From: Sporolactobacillus vineae DSM 21990 = SL153
GTDB lineage: Bacteria > Bacillota > Bacilli > Bacillales > Sporolactobacillaceae
Length of the DNA stretch: 64,000 nucleotides
Assembly (NCBI RefSeq): GCF_000377985.1
Contig: NZ_KB899047.1
Location: 1 to 64,000, forward strand
Reading direction: 5' to 3'
Both the position numbers and the translations under genes were made by a program. Every line of letters starts with the position of its first letter. The first letter of the stretch is position 1. The notes under the pieces are model-generated. The model was not told where the DNA came from, did not search any database, and was given only the letters and a program-made list of their open reading frames with translations. This document shows, piece by piece, positions 17,641 to 26,012 of the stretch.

Positions 17641-18180
17641 TTAGCCCCGGGGTTCCTTCTTGGGAAACAAGGTATAGCTGAAACTGTAAATGAAATCGAT
17701 GGCCACAATAAAGGCCCATTGGAGGGCACGCCATAAGAACATTTCTGTGTTTTGTGGATGGCCGGCAAAATAATGGATCATCAGCATGAGTCCTGAACCG
17801 ATGGCCCAGGCAAACAAATGACGGTACCAGCCCTGACGTTCCCGCTTTGCCCGTTCTTTGCCAAAGTTATTCTTCTTCCTGGGTTTCGTGCCTCCTGCGA
17901 AGCGATACGCAAATTGTCCGTCGGCCCATTTGATAATTTGCGCGCCGAATGCCACACTGACGCCGAGATACACAGCGGCAAGAACATGAGCGAGACCAGC
18001 CGCGCCGCCATTTCTCAGGTCGACAAAGGTGGCGATGAGTAAAATCAGATCCAGCACCGGTGTGCAGGCAAGAAAGAATAAACTGAGCTTTTCTTTTTTG
18101 AAAATGTACCTGGTGGCTAACCCGAGCTGAATGAACAGCCAGAAACCTGCTTCGTCAGCAACAATGAGCCAGAAAATCAT
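17641..18180 (-). CDS. YmcC-like membrane protein
   Basis: The 179-residue protein has about five membrane helices separated by a basic cytoplasmic loop (KPRKKNNFGKERAKRERQGW). The N-terminus MIFWLIVADEAGFWLFIQLG, the KWADGQFAYRFAGG motif and the ending SYTLFPKK recall the uncharacterised YmcC-type proteins of Bacillales. ATG 18180 has a GGGTGGAG SD; longer readings do not. Function is unknown. Confidence 0.65.
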   Translation of the reverse strand: MIFWLIVADEAGFWLFIQLGLATRYIFKKEKLSLFFLACTPVLDLILLIATFVDLRNGGAAGLAHVLAAVYLGVSVAFGAQIIKWADGQFAYRFAGGTKPRKKNNFGKERAKRERQGWYRHLFAWAIGSGLMLMIHYFAGHPQNTEMFLWRALQWAFIVAIDFIYSFSYTLFPKKEPRG

Positions 18181-18306
18181 CGGCGCTCCACCCCTCTTCA
18201 GCGTATTCGTACACTTGTATTTTATCAGAAGGAGAGCTGAGTCATCCTCTACAAAAATAAAGAGGACCTGCTGCAGCAACTGGCACTAAAGTGGCTGAAC
18301 GCGACT

Positions 18307-18522
18307 TCAAAGGCTTTGTTTGAATGGCAGGCTTCGGAGAATACGGACAGTGAAACTGCCCTCCATGACTGGCTGTGGTAATGCTTGCTGCTCAGATTCA
18401 GGGAGATCCTTAACGACAATCGCCTTGGATTCTGGTAGATTGATGGGAGTCATGTTGATAATTTTATCAACAGCCTGTGTATCCAAAACGAATTTATTTT
18501 TCATTTTCAAATCCGTTGCCAT
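18307..18522 (-). CDS. Hypothetical small protein (71 aa)
   Basis: The start ATG at 18522 follows AGGGAG with 8-base spacing; an alternative ATG at 18549 would add 9 residues. The product is polar, without a signal or membrane helix: MATDLKMKNKFVLDTQAVDK then a Pro/Glu-rich end. I recognise no family. Its 3' part overlaps an open antisense stretch (18241-18381) that also looks coding-like, so one of the two may be spurious. Confidence 0.4.
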   Translation of the reverse strand: MATDLKMKNKFVLDTQAVDKIINMTPINLPESKAIVVKDLPESEQQALPQPVMEGSFTVRILRSLPFKQSL

Positions 18523-18686
18523 CACTTCATCTCCCTGACGTTTACTCATTTCAATTATATTACCTCAATATGCTTTGATCACCGTTTTAAACATATTGAA
18601 GGTCTATTATGCGAATTTTGATTACCAATCCTGATCGATTTTTTCATGGAATTTCTCCAATGTGTTCTTCTCCATGGCATGGGCCA

Positions 18687-19337
18687 TCAGATGTTCCGCC
18701 ATCCATACGTTTTCAGGTTCATATCGCGTTTCTTCATGCCGGAGACATAGGGATTGCCTCCGACAAAAAAACGATAGGGGTCATAGGTGCTGTTGCCACG
18801 CCGACTGACACCGATTCGGGGAGAGGCGACGATATGTTCGGGCTCACGGCCGCCTTCCAGTTCGATAAACAGGGGAGCCGTGCCCATCGGTTTCAGATTC
18901 AGCGACTTGTCCAGAATACCGAACGCCTGTGTTAGTCGGCCCGGACCGCTTGTCAGTCCAAAGCCGGTTATTCCCCGGTTTCTTTCCATGATTTCACGGC
19001 CGCAATCCGGCTCGGCGGCGCGGATCAGGATCCCCTGCGGTGTGTTCGGATTCTGAGTGATCACATTCAGCATCATGTAGCCGCGCAGCGTAAAAATGTA
19101 AATGGTTCCCGGCGGTCCGTACAGCGCTTCATTCGCAGGTGTTCGCCGGCCCTGATAGGCGTGGGCCGTCGAATCCCGCTCCCCAAGATAAGCCTCGGTT
19201 TCAACGATATAACCACTCATGATCCCCTGTGGACTGTGATAGACAAGCTGTTTTCCCAGAATCGCCCGGGCGATCTCTTCGGTCGGCCGATGATTGAAGA
19301 AGTCGCGGTAGAGTGCCGCTTTTGATGGATGGATCAA
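18687..19337 (-). CDS. 3-methyladenine DNA glycosylase (Aag/MPG family)
   Basis: The 216-residue protein carries the AAG fold motifs: LGKQLVY, IVETEAYLGERDSTAHAYQG (catalytic Glu and abasic-site Tyr), GTIYIFTLRGYMMLNVI, and RNRGITGFGLTSGPGRLTQAF. It excises alkylated purines in base excision repair. The start is TTG 19337, 9 bases after CAGGAG. The C-terminus is followed in another frame by a coding-like stretch (MAEHLMAHAMEKNTLEKFH, ending near 18622), so a late frameshift may have trimmed it slightly. Confidence 0.87.
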   Translation of the reverse strand: MIHPSKAALYRDFFNHRPTEEIARAILGKQLVYHSPQGIMSGYIVETEAYLGERDSTAHAYQGRRTPANEALYGPPGTIYIFTLRGYMMLNVITQNPNTPQGILIRAAEPDCGREIMERNRGITGFGLTSGPGRLTQAFGILDKSLNLKPMGTAPLFIELEGGREPEHIVASPRIGVSRRGNSTYDPYRFFVGGNPYVSGMKKRDMNLKTYGWRNI

Positions 19338-19528
19338 CGCTATCTGCTCCTGATTAAGTACTTAGTTCATCTTAGCATAGATGCTGCTGCTCAAAACAGG
19401 ATACGCCGTCACGCGGCTTATTTGTATATCAAAATTGGATCAAATTTAATGGTGCCAATGCAGTATCTATCATATACAATGAAGAAAGAGGGTAAACACG
19501 ATTCCAATATTGATCGCGGAGAGAAAAA

Positions 19529-19974
19529 ATGTCAGTCGAACATAACGAGCTTGTTTTTGAAAATAGGTTGATCAAGCATCTTGAAAATATTGGCGGAGTT
19601 GCGCAGGCATCAATTTGGTATGGATGCCAAAGAAGTCTGCTATATCTGGCATACGACCGGCTCCGGGAAGACGATCAGTTCCTTTAAAGCGGCCTGGCTG
19701 GCGTCACGCCTGCCCAATGTCGCTAAGGTCATTTTTCTCGTTGATCGGATTGCGCTGACAAATCAGACCGTTGATGAATACAAGGCATATGACCCAGACT
19801 CCGGCGAAAATGGTAAGAACGGTGTCGTTGACGAAACAGCAAATAAGAATGTCCTGAGGCAAAGGCTGAAATCCAAGAGATCCGAAATCATCGTCACATT
19901 CACACAGAAAGTGGATGGCCTGGTCCGCCGCGAAAGTTTTAAAAAAATAGATAAACACGTTGTCTTTATCGTTG
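19529..19974 (+). pseudogene. hsdR relic (type I restriction enzyme, R subunit)
   Basis: The N-terminus is still recognisable (MSVEHNELVFENRLIKHLEN after an SD). A deletion with frame change leads directly to the helicase part: CYIWHTTGSGKTISSFKAAW (Walker A), VIFLVDRIALTNQT, EIIVTFTQKVDGLV and KHVVFIVD, which stops at the point where DEAH should follow. The reading then runs into foreign sequence. The intact protein would be about 1000 residues; only about 140 remain. Confidence 0.8.
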
Positions 19975-19979
19975 ACTTG

Positions 19980-20432
19980 CAGCGATTTAAGCTTCTTCAG
20001 TGACAAAACTTTTTGACCAGTTCCTTCAGCCAAAATTGCTACTTCATGTTTCTTTCTTGTATTTAAAATTGTTGTGAACACATCAATGTTGTCACATGGT
20101 GTTTGAAATACAGGATAAAAGTAACTGATTATGCCCTTTTCTACTAAATGATTCACATTAAATTTAAAAATACCATTGTCCGAACGAGAACGATATGTAG
20201 CAAAGTATTTTGGGAGAACAAAATAACCAATATTTTCAGAGGAAGTGACTTGTCTGTCAGCAAAGTAATCTGACTGTAGCATTATTCCTTGCTGTGAAGA
20301 AGTCAAAACTGGATACTGATCTTGTACAGTCGTTCTTTCAATATGCTCCTTAATCCTCTCGCCAACTTTACGCTGCTGCCAAACGAGAGGAGCCAGATGC
20401 CTGTGATTGATAAGCAAATCCCGGTATGCCAC
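19980..20432 (-). pseudogene. Inverted hsdS fragment (type I specificity subunit)
   Basis: On the minus strand a reading frame of about 150 residues resembles one target-recognition half of HsdS: APLVWQQRKVGERIKEHIER at one end and EGTGQKVLSLKKLKSLQV at the other, the conserved parts that flank TRDs. It abuts hsdR in opposite orientation, with the junction near 19975. hsdM and the rest of hsdS are absent, so the restriction system is dead. Confidence 0.72.
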
Positions 20433-20584
20433 GCTGGAATTTACTTAAACGTTTGTTTACATGAAAGATGAACATTTGTTCCTGATTCTGCTATGCAGAG
20501 ACGCACTTCATCATTTATATTTGGAATGGGGAAGATGTGTAGCAAAAGGATTCCTTTTATCTCAACCGCTGGAGGACATTGGAA

Positions 20585-21199
20585 ATGGATAAAGTGGATT
20601 ACAAGAAGAGCTTCAAGGATTTATACTTGCCCAAAAAGCAGCCGGTCATTCTCAATGTACCCGCGATTCATTTTATCGTCGTTGAGGGCAGTGGAGATCC
20701 CAATGGTGAAGCATTTGCTCAGGCAACTGCCGCAATTTACTCACTCAGTTACGCAGTGAGGATGTCCTATAAGAGTAAAGACGTTCCCAAGGACTATTAT
20801 CAGTACACTGTATTCCCGCTTGAAGGGGTCTGGGATCTGGTTGACAAGAGCTTGCCGCCGACGGTCAAAAGTAATTTCAAGTATCAGTTGATGATCCGTC
20901 AGCCTGATTTTCTGACCGATGAATTATTCGAGCGGTTTCTCTCCGAAACGAAAAAGAAGAAGCCCAATCCGTTTCTGGATCAGGCGAAATTCCTTGCGAT
21001 AAATGAAGGCCTATGCTGCCAGATGCTCCATGTCGGAAGCTATGATGACGAACCAGCCAGCTTTGATATTATGGCGCACTACTGTGAGGAAAACGGCTAT
21101 CAGCGGACGGCGAAAACGCACCGGGAAATATATTTATCGGATCCGCGGCGAGTTGAGGAGAGCAAACGTAAAACGGTTTTACGGTTTAAAGTACAGTGA
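20585..21199 (+). CDS. GyrI-like small-molecule-binding domain protein
   Basis: The 204-residue protein has the GyrI/SOUL-like form of COG4832: LNVPAIHFIVVEGSGDPN at the front, YYQYTVFPLEGVWDLVD in the middle and HREIYLSDPRRVEESKRKTV at the end. The typical ending (H-x-E-I-Y-L-S-D-P-R-R) is clear. These domains bind small ligands in regulators or standalone proteins; the ligand is unknown. ATG 20585 lies 9 bases after GGAGG. Confidence 0.8.
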   Translation: MDKVDYKKSFKDLYLPKKQPVILNVPAIHFIVVEGSGDPNGEAFAQATAAIYSLSYAVRMSYKSKDVPKDYYQYTVFPLEGVWDLVDKSLPPTVKSNFKYQLMIRQPDFLTDELFERFLSETKKKKPNPFLDQAKFLAINEGLCCQMLHVGSYDDEPASFDIMAHYCEENGYQRTAKTHREIYLSDPRRVEESKRKTVLRFKVQ

Positions 21200-21606
21200 A
21201 GTCAACGTTTGGCTGGTGATCAGTGATCTAGATTTGATCGAGTATATTGTTAGCGGTTTCTCAAATCATGAAATGATGATCGGGGAATGCATGATGGGTG
21301 TAACTGTACATAGGGAACTGCATAAAAAGAATCCACCCGGTGTTGCTTTGGTGGATTGATGTTACTTTCTGACAGCTGAAAGTGGGGGAGGCTGTCTTTC
21401 ATGCAGATCGTAGAAAGTGGATCTACGGTCTAATGACCGGGAAGAGAATTGCACTCTTCGGCTATTCGCTGACGATTTGCCAACGGGTTAACTTCTTCAG
21501 CCCGGATAGCACATGATCCATCCAAACTTATATTTTGCCTGGTCTGCCAGCCGATCGATGATGAACTTAATTCAGGAATGTCTGCCTGGCCGTTTCCTGC
21601 TGCATA
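21200..21606. other. Intergenic stretch without a supportable gene
   Basis: About 400 bases. A small hairpin (ATCCACCCGG ... TGGTGGAT) near 21331-21358 may end the GyrI-like gene. The minus strand has a short open ending (LADQAKYKFGWIMCYPG) that may be a decayed C-terminus but cannot be assigned. Confidence 0.4.
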
Positions 21607-22101
21607 CTATTTTTGCTGGATGAAATAATAGATTTGTGTCCCGGGAACAAAACCTTGAGCAAAATTCCAGTTACTGGACTGAGTTTTAATACGGTAGTTA
21701 TAATGCTTATAATCAAACTCAAAATAGTATTTTTGCTTGTGCGGGCTTTGAAGGGTTATGGTACCATTGGTTCCGCATTTCAAGGCAATTGTGCTGATTT
21801 CATCACTCCCTTTCATGGCGGCGTATTTGTTATTCCTTTTTTCAACAATGATGACGCCGAACCCGTACTTTGCTCCCTTGCGCTGAAAGTAATAGGGAAT
21901 GGCGCGTTCTCCACTATCTGAGTAATCCGTTCCACTCAGTACTCCTTTAATATAAGGCTTGTTCTTTATTAATTCGTGAACAGCCTGGTGCTCGGACGTG
22001 TAAAAATGTTCCTTTCCAGCCGAAGAAAGCGTGCCGTAGATGATAAAAGAAACCATCATTATAAGTAAGACCGTGCCAATGAAATAGAAGAATTTCCTCA
22101 T
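21607..22101 (-). CDS. Secreted or membrane-anchored hypothetical protein, probable quorum-sensing target
   Basis: The 164-residue product begins MRKFFYFIGTVLLIMMVSFI, a signal or anchor helix, followed by an extracytoplasmic region with no cysteines except one near 135 and many Tyr/Lys/Phe residues. I recognise no family. ATG 22101 has an AGGTG SD 8 bases upstream. About 70-100 bases upstream lie two repeat halves with 21-bp spacing, one identical to the repeats in front of the neighbouring peptide gene. This suggests joint control by the adjacent LytTR regulator. Confidence 0.6.
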   Translation of the reverse strand: MRKFFYFIGTVLLIMMVSFIIYGTLSSAGKEHFYTSEHQAVHELIKNKPYIKGVLSGTDYSDSGERAIPYYFQRKGAKYGFGVIIVEKRNNKYAAMKGSDEISTIALKCGTNGTITLQSPHKQKYYFEFDYKHYNYRIKTQSSNWNFAQGFVPGTQIYYFIQQK

Positions 22102-22172
22102 GTCATACACCTGCCCAAAAGGATACTTTTCTACCATAAGCGTACACTCTGGAAAGTGAATTGCGTAAAAAT

Positions 22173-22204
22173 GTCCGGAACGCATCATAGTCTGTCGCAA
22201 ACGT
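22173..22204 (-). promoter_or_regulatory. LytTR-type direct repeat, imperfect, before the 164-aa gene
   Basis: GTCCGGAACGC at 22173-22183 is followed, exactly 21 bases on, by GTCGCAAACGT at 22194-22204 (7 of 11 identical). It is the same element as at 22489-22520. Confidence 0.55.
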
Positions 22205-22233
22205 TGATTTTAAGGATTTATCCGCAGTCACGA

Positions 22234-22431
22234 TTAGTGATGCTGTTTCCACCAGTTCAGAAATACCTCCCAGATTGAACTGCCGCTGCTTTCAGGTCCG
22301 CTACTTTTAATAGTGATTGTGTTTCCGCGATCTATGTGCTCTTGAGCTGCACTGACTGGATTGCCAAAAACCAACGCGAAAGAAAGGGTAACAAGAATCA
22401 ATATCAGCTTTGTCTTATTATGATGGAGCAT
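22234..22431 (-). CDS. Sec-exported peptide precursor (65 aa), candidate pheromone or peptide effector
   Basis: The ORF begins MLHHNKTKLILILVTLSFAL, a classical signal peptide ending VFGNPVSA/A near residue 27. The mature part of about 38 residues is Ser/Gly-rich and ends SSIWEVFLNWWKQHH, a Trp-rich amphipathic tail. It has no cysteine and no double-glycine leader, so it is neither AgrD-like nor a ComC-type precursor. GGAGGTG precedes the start. Upstream are perfect 21-bp-spaced direct repeats and a -10. It is divergent from a GHKL kinase and LytTR regulator, so it is probably the inducing signal, the controlled effector, or both. Confidence 0.65.
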   Translation of the reverse strand: MLHHNKTKLILILVTLSFALVFGNPVSAAQEHIDRGNTITIKSSGPESSGSSIWEVFLNWWKQHH

Positions 22432-22455
22432 ACAGCCCACCTCCTTTAAGACAAG

Positions 22456-22520
22456 AATATACTTTAAGAGAGCAAATGAGTGAAAAGTGTCCGGAACGCA
22501 TGATTTTCCGTCCGGAACGC
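22456..22520 (-). promoter_or_regulatory. LytTR-type direct repeats and promoter of the peptide gene
   Basis: Two identical GTCCGGAACGC boxes at 22489-22499 and 22510-22520 start exactly 21 bases (two helical turns) apart. On the minus strand they precede a TATATT -10 (22456-22461) by 27 bases, replacing a normal -35. This is the geometry of ComE/AgrA/PlnC-type regulated promoters. Confidence 0.75.
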
Positions 22521-22665
22521 TGGTGCTCTGACTCTTGACAATCGATCTGTTCCGGGATCTGTACGCATAGGCTACTGGTGCATTATGGAAAGGCGTATGT
22601 TATGATCGAGAAGAAATAGGGGAACAGGCTTATAGATTTATCACGTTTTTAAAGAGGGTGCATGC

Positions 22666-23979
22666 ATGCTTATCAACCCTTTTGAACTGTTTGTCCTGGA
22701 TGCGGTCAATATGCTGATCATCCTTGGCGCTCAGGATTATCTGTATGGAATAGCGAAGAGCGAAAAGAGAATCCTCTTAAAGATACTTACCTGCCTCCTT
22801 GCACTTTTCGGGATGGTCTTCTCCGACGGGCTCGGCTGGATTATCTTTTTTCTCGGCGTGTTTGTTCTGTTCTTTAAGTCAAACGACCGGCAGCGCTATT
22901 TTCTGAATATAGTACTGCTCGTAATCAATAATGTTATCGCATCCAATCTGTCGGCGGGTATCATCATTCGGCTATTTCAGATAACCCCGCAGAATTCGCT
23001 TCGAACTTATACATGGACTGTTTTAGGGGTGAGGGTGCTCACCCTTGTGCTCATCTTCACGGTGATTACGCTTCTGATTAAATGGCTGATCAGCAGCCGC
23101 TTTTTTCAAGCATTGCTGAACGATCCGAATTCCCGCTTTGCTGTTCAGGCCATCGCTCTTACCTGTCTTCTGATTCAGATTATTGACCTGGCAGCCAAGC
23201 ACTACGGCGTGCTGGTGGCCTATCTCGGGCTAACGGTCATGCTCTTCATCCTTTTAGCCGTATTCAGCGTTGCGATCCTCTATTTTTATTTCCGGACGCG
23301 TCGGAAAGAGCAGGATATACGGCTGGAGATTGAGCAGAAACGGATCTATGAACGCTATTTAAAAGATCTGGAAGAGAACTTCAATCTGCTCCGGTCTTTT
23401 AAACATGACTATCAGAATCTGCTGCTGTCGATGGAGATGTACATCGAGGAAAAGGATCTTGATGGGCTGCAGCGCTATTTCAATGAGCTGAAGATCAGCA
23501 GCAACAGGGAACTTAACCAAATTCCTGAATATTATAAAGCGCTGACGGCCGTCTCGGATAAAGCAGTGAAAGGGATTCTGCTTGCGAAAATTGTTAAAGC
23601 GAACGATTCAGGTGCTGCCGTATCACTCGAGGTGACCGGGACCCCGTCATTCCCGGAAAAAGATTACGAAATGGTCCGGATCCTCGGCATCCTGCTCGAT
23701 AACGCCATCGAAGCCAGCATGCAGTCTGATAAGCCAATAATTCGGGTCGCAATCATCGCAAAGAAAGACGACGTGGAATTATCGATCGCCAATAGTTATC
23801 GACGGGACGGAGAAATCGAGATCAACAGGATTTTTCAGCGCGGCTATACAACGAAGAAAGATAATTCAGGTATCGGTCTCTATACGGTCAAGCAAATCAT
23901 CGATCATCATCCGGATATGTTTCTGGAAGCCGAAAAGGATCCGGCGCTGTTCAAAATCACTGTAGCCATCTCGGGCTGA
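22666..23979 (+). CDS. GHKL sensor histidine kinase (AgrC/ComD type)
   Basis: At 437 residues it has six or seven N-terminal membrane helices (to about 210), a coiled segment (KEQDIRLEIEQKRIYERYL), then an H-box FKHDYQNLLLSM (His247), an N-box ILLDNAIEAS (Asn346) and a G-box NSGIGLYTVKQ. This is the HPK10 subclass that senses peptides at the membrane. ATG 22666 has a GAGGGTG SD. The gene lies 16 bases before the LytTR regulator and is divergent from the candidate peptide gene; no AgrB/AgrD pair is present. Confidence 0.88.
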   Translation: MLINPFELFVLDAVNMLIILGAQDYLYGIAKSEKRILLKILTCLLALFGMVFSDGLGWIIFFLGVFVLFFKSNDRQRYFLNIVLLVINNVIASNLSAGIIIRLFQITPQNSLRTYTWTVLGVRVLTLVLIFTVITLLIKWLISSRFFQALLNDPNSRFAVQAIALTCLLIQIIDLAAKHYGVLVAYLGLTVMLFILLAVFSVAILYFYFRTRRKEQDIRLEIEQKRIYERYLKDLEENFNLLRSFKHDYQNLLLSMEMYIEEKDLDGLQRYFNELKISSNRELNQIPEYYKALTAVSDKAVKGILLAKIVKANDSGAAVSLEVTGTPSFPEKDYEMVRILGILLDNAIEASMQSDKPIIRVAIIAKKDDVELSIANSYRRDGEIEINRIFQRGYTTKKDNSGIGLYTVKQIIDHHPDMFLEAEKDPALFKITVAISG

Positions 23980-23994
23980 AGGTCGCTGAGTGTT

Positions 23995-24747
23995 GTGCTT
24001 CATATTTACCTATGCGAAGATAATCAGCAACAATTGAATGTATATGCGCAGATCGTAAACAATCAGATCATGATCTTTGAATACGATGCACGCGTCGTCG
24101 AAAAAACCGGTGATCCTGCGGAGATCGTCACCGCCGTCAGGAAGAACAGGGAACAGGGCGGCCTTTATTTGCTTGATATTGAGTTTGCGGGACAGCTTGT
24201 TAGTGGTCTTGATCTCGCGGTGATGATACGAACACTTGATGTCACGGCCAAAATCATTTTTGTGACCACACACTCGGAAATGGCTTTTCTGACGTTTAAA
24301 AGAAAAGTGGAACCGTTTGATTATATTCTAAAGGATCAGGGCTTCCATTCAGTGAAGAAGCAGCTTGAAGAGGATCTGCGCCTTGTCTGGCAGCGGACGA
24401 ATGAGGCGGGGAAAAAGCTGGGTACGTTCTTTTCTTACCATATGGGTAATCTTGTTCGCCGCATTCCGATGGATGAGTTGCTGTTCGTGGAAACTTCCGC
24501 CGCGCCGCATCGGCTGATTGCCCATGCTGTTCATGCTCAGAGTCAGTTTAATGGCAACCTGGCGGAGATTGAGCGCGAGTATCCCGAGCTCTTTCGCTGC
24601 CATAAATGTTTTCTCATTAATCTGGACAACGTTGTGAACGTCGATATAAGTACACGCACTGTCGAGTTCATCAATCACCTCAAATGCGATGTGGCATTGA
24701 GGAGGATCAGGCAGCTGAAGCAAATCCTTAGCCGGCATCCCGAATAA
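23995..24747 (+). CDS. LytTR-family response regulator (ComE/AgrA type)
   Basis: The 250-residue protein has a receiver domain with acidic pocket (CEDN, residues 7-10) and phospho-acceptor in LYLLDIEF (Asp61), then a LytTR DNA-binding domain (about 140-245: RIPMDELLFVETSAAPHRLI, FRCHKCFLINLDNVVNVD). LytTR proteins bind pairs of about 10-bp repeats 21 bp apart, and just such repeats are present at 22173-22204 and 22489-22520. The likely start is GTG 23995. Confidence 0.88.
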   Translation: MLHIYLCEDNQQQLNVYAQIVNNQIMIFEYDARVVEKTGDPAEIVTAVRKNREQGGLYLLDIEFAGQLVSGLDLAVMIRTLDVTAKIIFVTTHSEMAFLTFKRKVEPFDYILKDQGFHSVKKQLEEDLRLVWQRTNEAGKKLGTFFSYHMGNLVRRIPMDELLFVETSAAPHRLIAHAVHAQSQFNGNLAEIEREYPELFRCHKCFLINLDNVVNVDISTRTVEFINHLKCDVALRRIRQLKQILSRHPE

Positions 24748-24818
24748 GTTGTCCGGCAACGCTAAGCTGGATAAAAAAAACACTCGATTCATCAGTGTGA
24801 ATCATGTGCCTCTTTTGA

Positions 24819-26012
24819 TTACTTCCGGACCAGATCCATCACATCGCGCCGCATGCTTTGCGGCACATTCTGAGTCGGAGTGCCGACCCGGACAAGCATC
24901 TGGATGGTTTGTCCGTCCGGTGCATATTTGTCATGGATGGCTGCGTATTGCTTTTGCATCTCCGGGTACTCTTCCAGTGCCTGGCTGACCGGTTGTACAG
25001 CGAGGCCGAGACGCGAAGCAGTCAGGTTCAGGCGGCTATAAACCATGCCGCTCCGGACCTGGTCTGACCGGCTGTTGCTGGCGGATAAAATCATTGCGTA
25101 GGCAGGGGTGTGCGCCAGCTCGGTGCGCGTCGACTGAATCATCAGATCAGAAGCCGCACTGCTGCTGTTCAGGAAGGGAAGAAGCGTGATCAGACCCTGC
25201 ATGAAGTAGAGTTTGAGTCCGGATGTGCCCTGACCTTCGAAAGAGAATCCATGGCGTGTCTGATTCTTCTGGTACTCATTCGCTCTGAAAATCGCTCCGG
25301 CTTCTTTCATGACCCGAGCAGTATGCGCCTCAATAACAGCGCTGTCGAGAGCAATTTTTCCCAGAGCATTGACGCTTTTCTGATCGTCATAAACAATGGT
25401 TTTGACATCGGTTGCTTGCAGCGCTTCGAAGGCCCCTTTCTGCGCTGAGGTTAAAGGCGTTGGCCGGTAAGCTGTCCGGTTTGTATCGGGAATGTAGACA
25501 GCATCAAAGAGTGGGTTCTTTTGTGCCGCCGCACGTCCCAAAGTGATTTTGGCGACAGGCTTTGCGGTCATGCTCTGCGCCAGATGCTGCTCATCATAAG
25601 TGCCGTCCGGAAACAGATCGATCGTCGCCGGATAACCGAGCGCCTGCCCGGCAACAGAAACGTATTCCAGAAAAGTACCCTGGGTGACCATCATCTGGCG
25701 GGCATCCGGATCGGCCATCGGCGACATCCGGTCGGCATCGGCGTACAGGTAAAACACATTTGCATTGCCGCGGTCCAGCCTGATGATCCACGGCTGCATG
25801 TTGTGGCCGTTGGCGGCGAGCAGACCGTATGCCACCAGGCGGATGCGCGGATCGCTGAAACGCTTCGCGTATTGTTTATCCCATGGCTGCAGATAGTGGC
25901 GCGGCTGCAGCCAGCCGCCGGCGATGAAGAGCGCGGTTGAGGCAAGCAATAAGAGAGCAAGCAGGCTGGATATGCTGATGACAACCATTTTTTTCACCTT
26001 GTTTCGATACAT
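24819..26012 (-). CDS. Membrane-anchored nitroreductase-like (Acg-type) protein
   Basis: The 397-residue protein has an N-terminal anchor (MVVISISSLLALLLLASTAL) and a large domain with AANGHNMQPWIIRL, the (A/S)-x-x-x-N-x-Q-P-W flavin-binding signature of nitroreductases, and a second half RSGMVYSRLNLTASRLGLAV. Two half-sites in one chain resemble the Rv2032/Acg family. It probably faces outward and binds FMN, or has lost catalysis; the substrate is unknown. It starts one base after the stop of the TetR gene (26013), forming a two-gene operon controlled by the palindrome at 26676. Confidence 0.75.
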   Translation of the reverse strand: MYRNKVKKMVVISISSLLALLLLASTALFIAGGWLQPRHYLQPWDKQYAKRFSDPRIRLVAYGLLAANGHNMQPWIIRLDRGNANVFYLYADADRMSPMADPDARQMMVTQGTFLEYVSVAGQALGYPATIDLFPDGTYDEQHLAQSMTAKPVAKITLGRAAAQKNPLFDAVYIPDTNRTAYRPTPLTSAQKGAFEALQATDVKTIVYDDQKSVNALGKIALDSAVIEAHTARVMKEAGAIFRANEYQKNQTRHGFSFEGQGTSGLKLYFMQGLITLLPFLNSSSAASDLMIQSTRTELAHTPAYAMILSASNSRSDQVRSGMVYSRLNLTASRLGLAVQPVSQALEEYPEMQKQYAAIHDKYAPDGQTIQMLVRVGTPTQNVPQSMRRDVMDLVRK

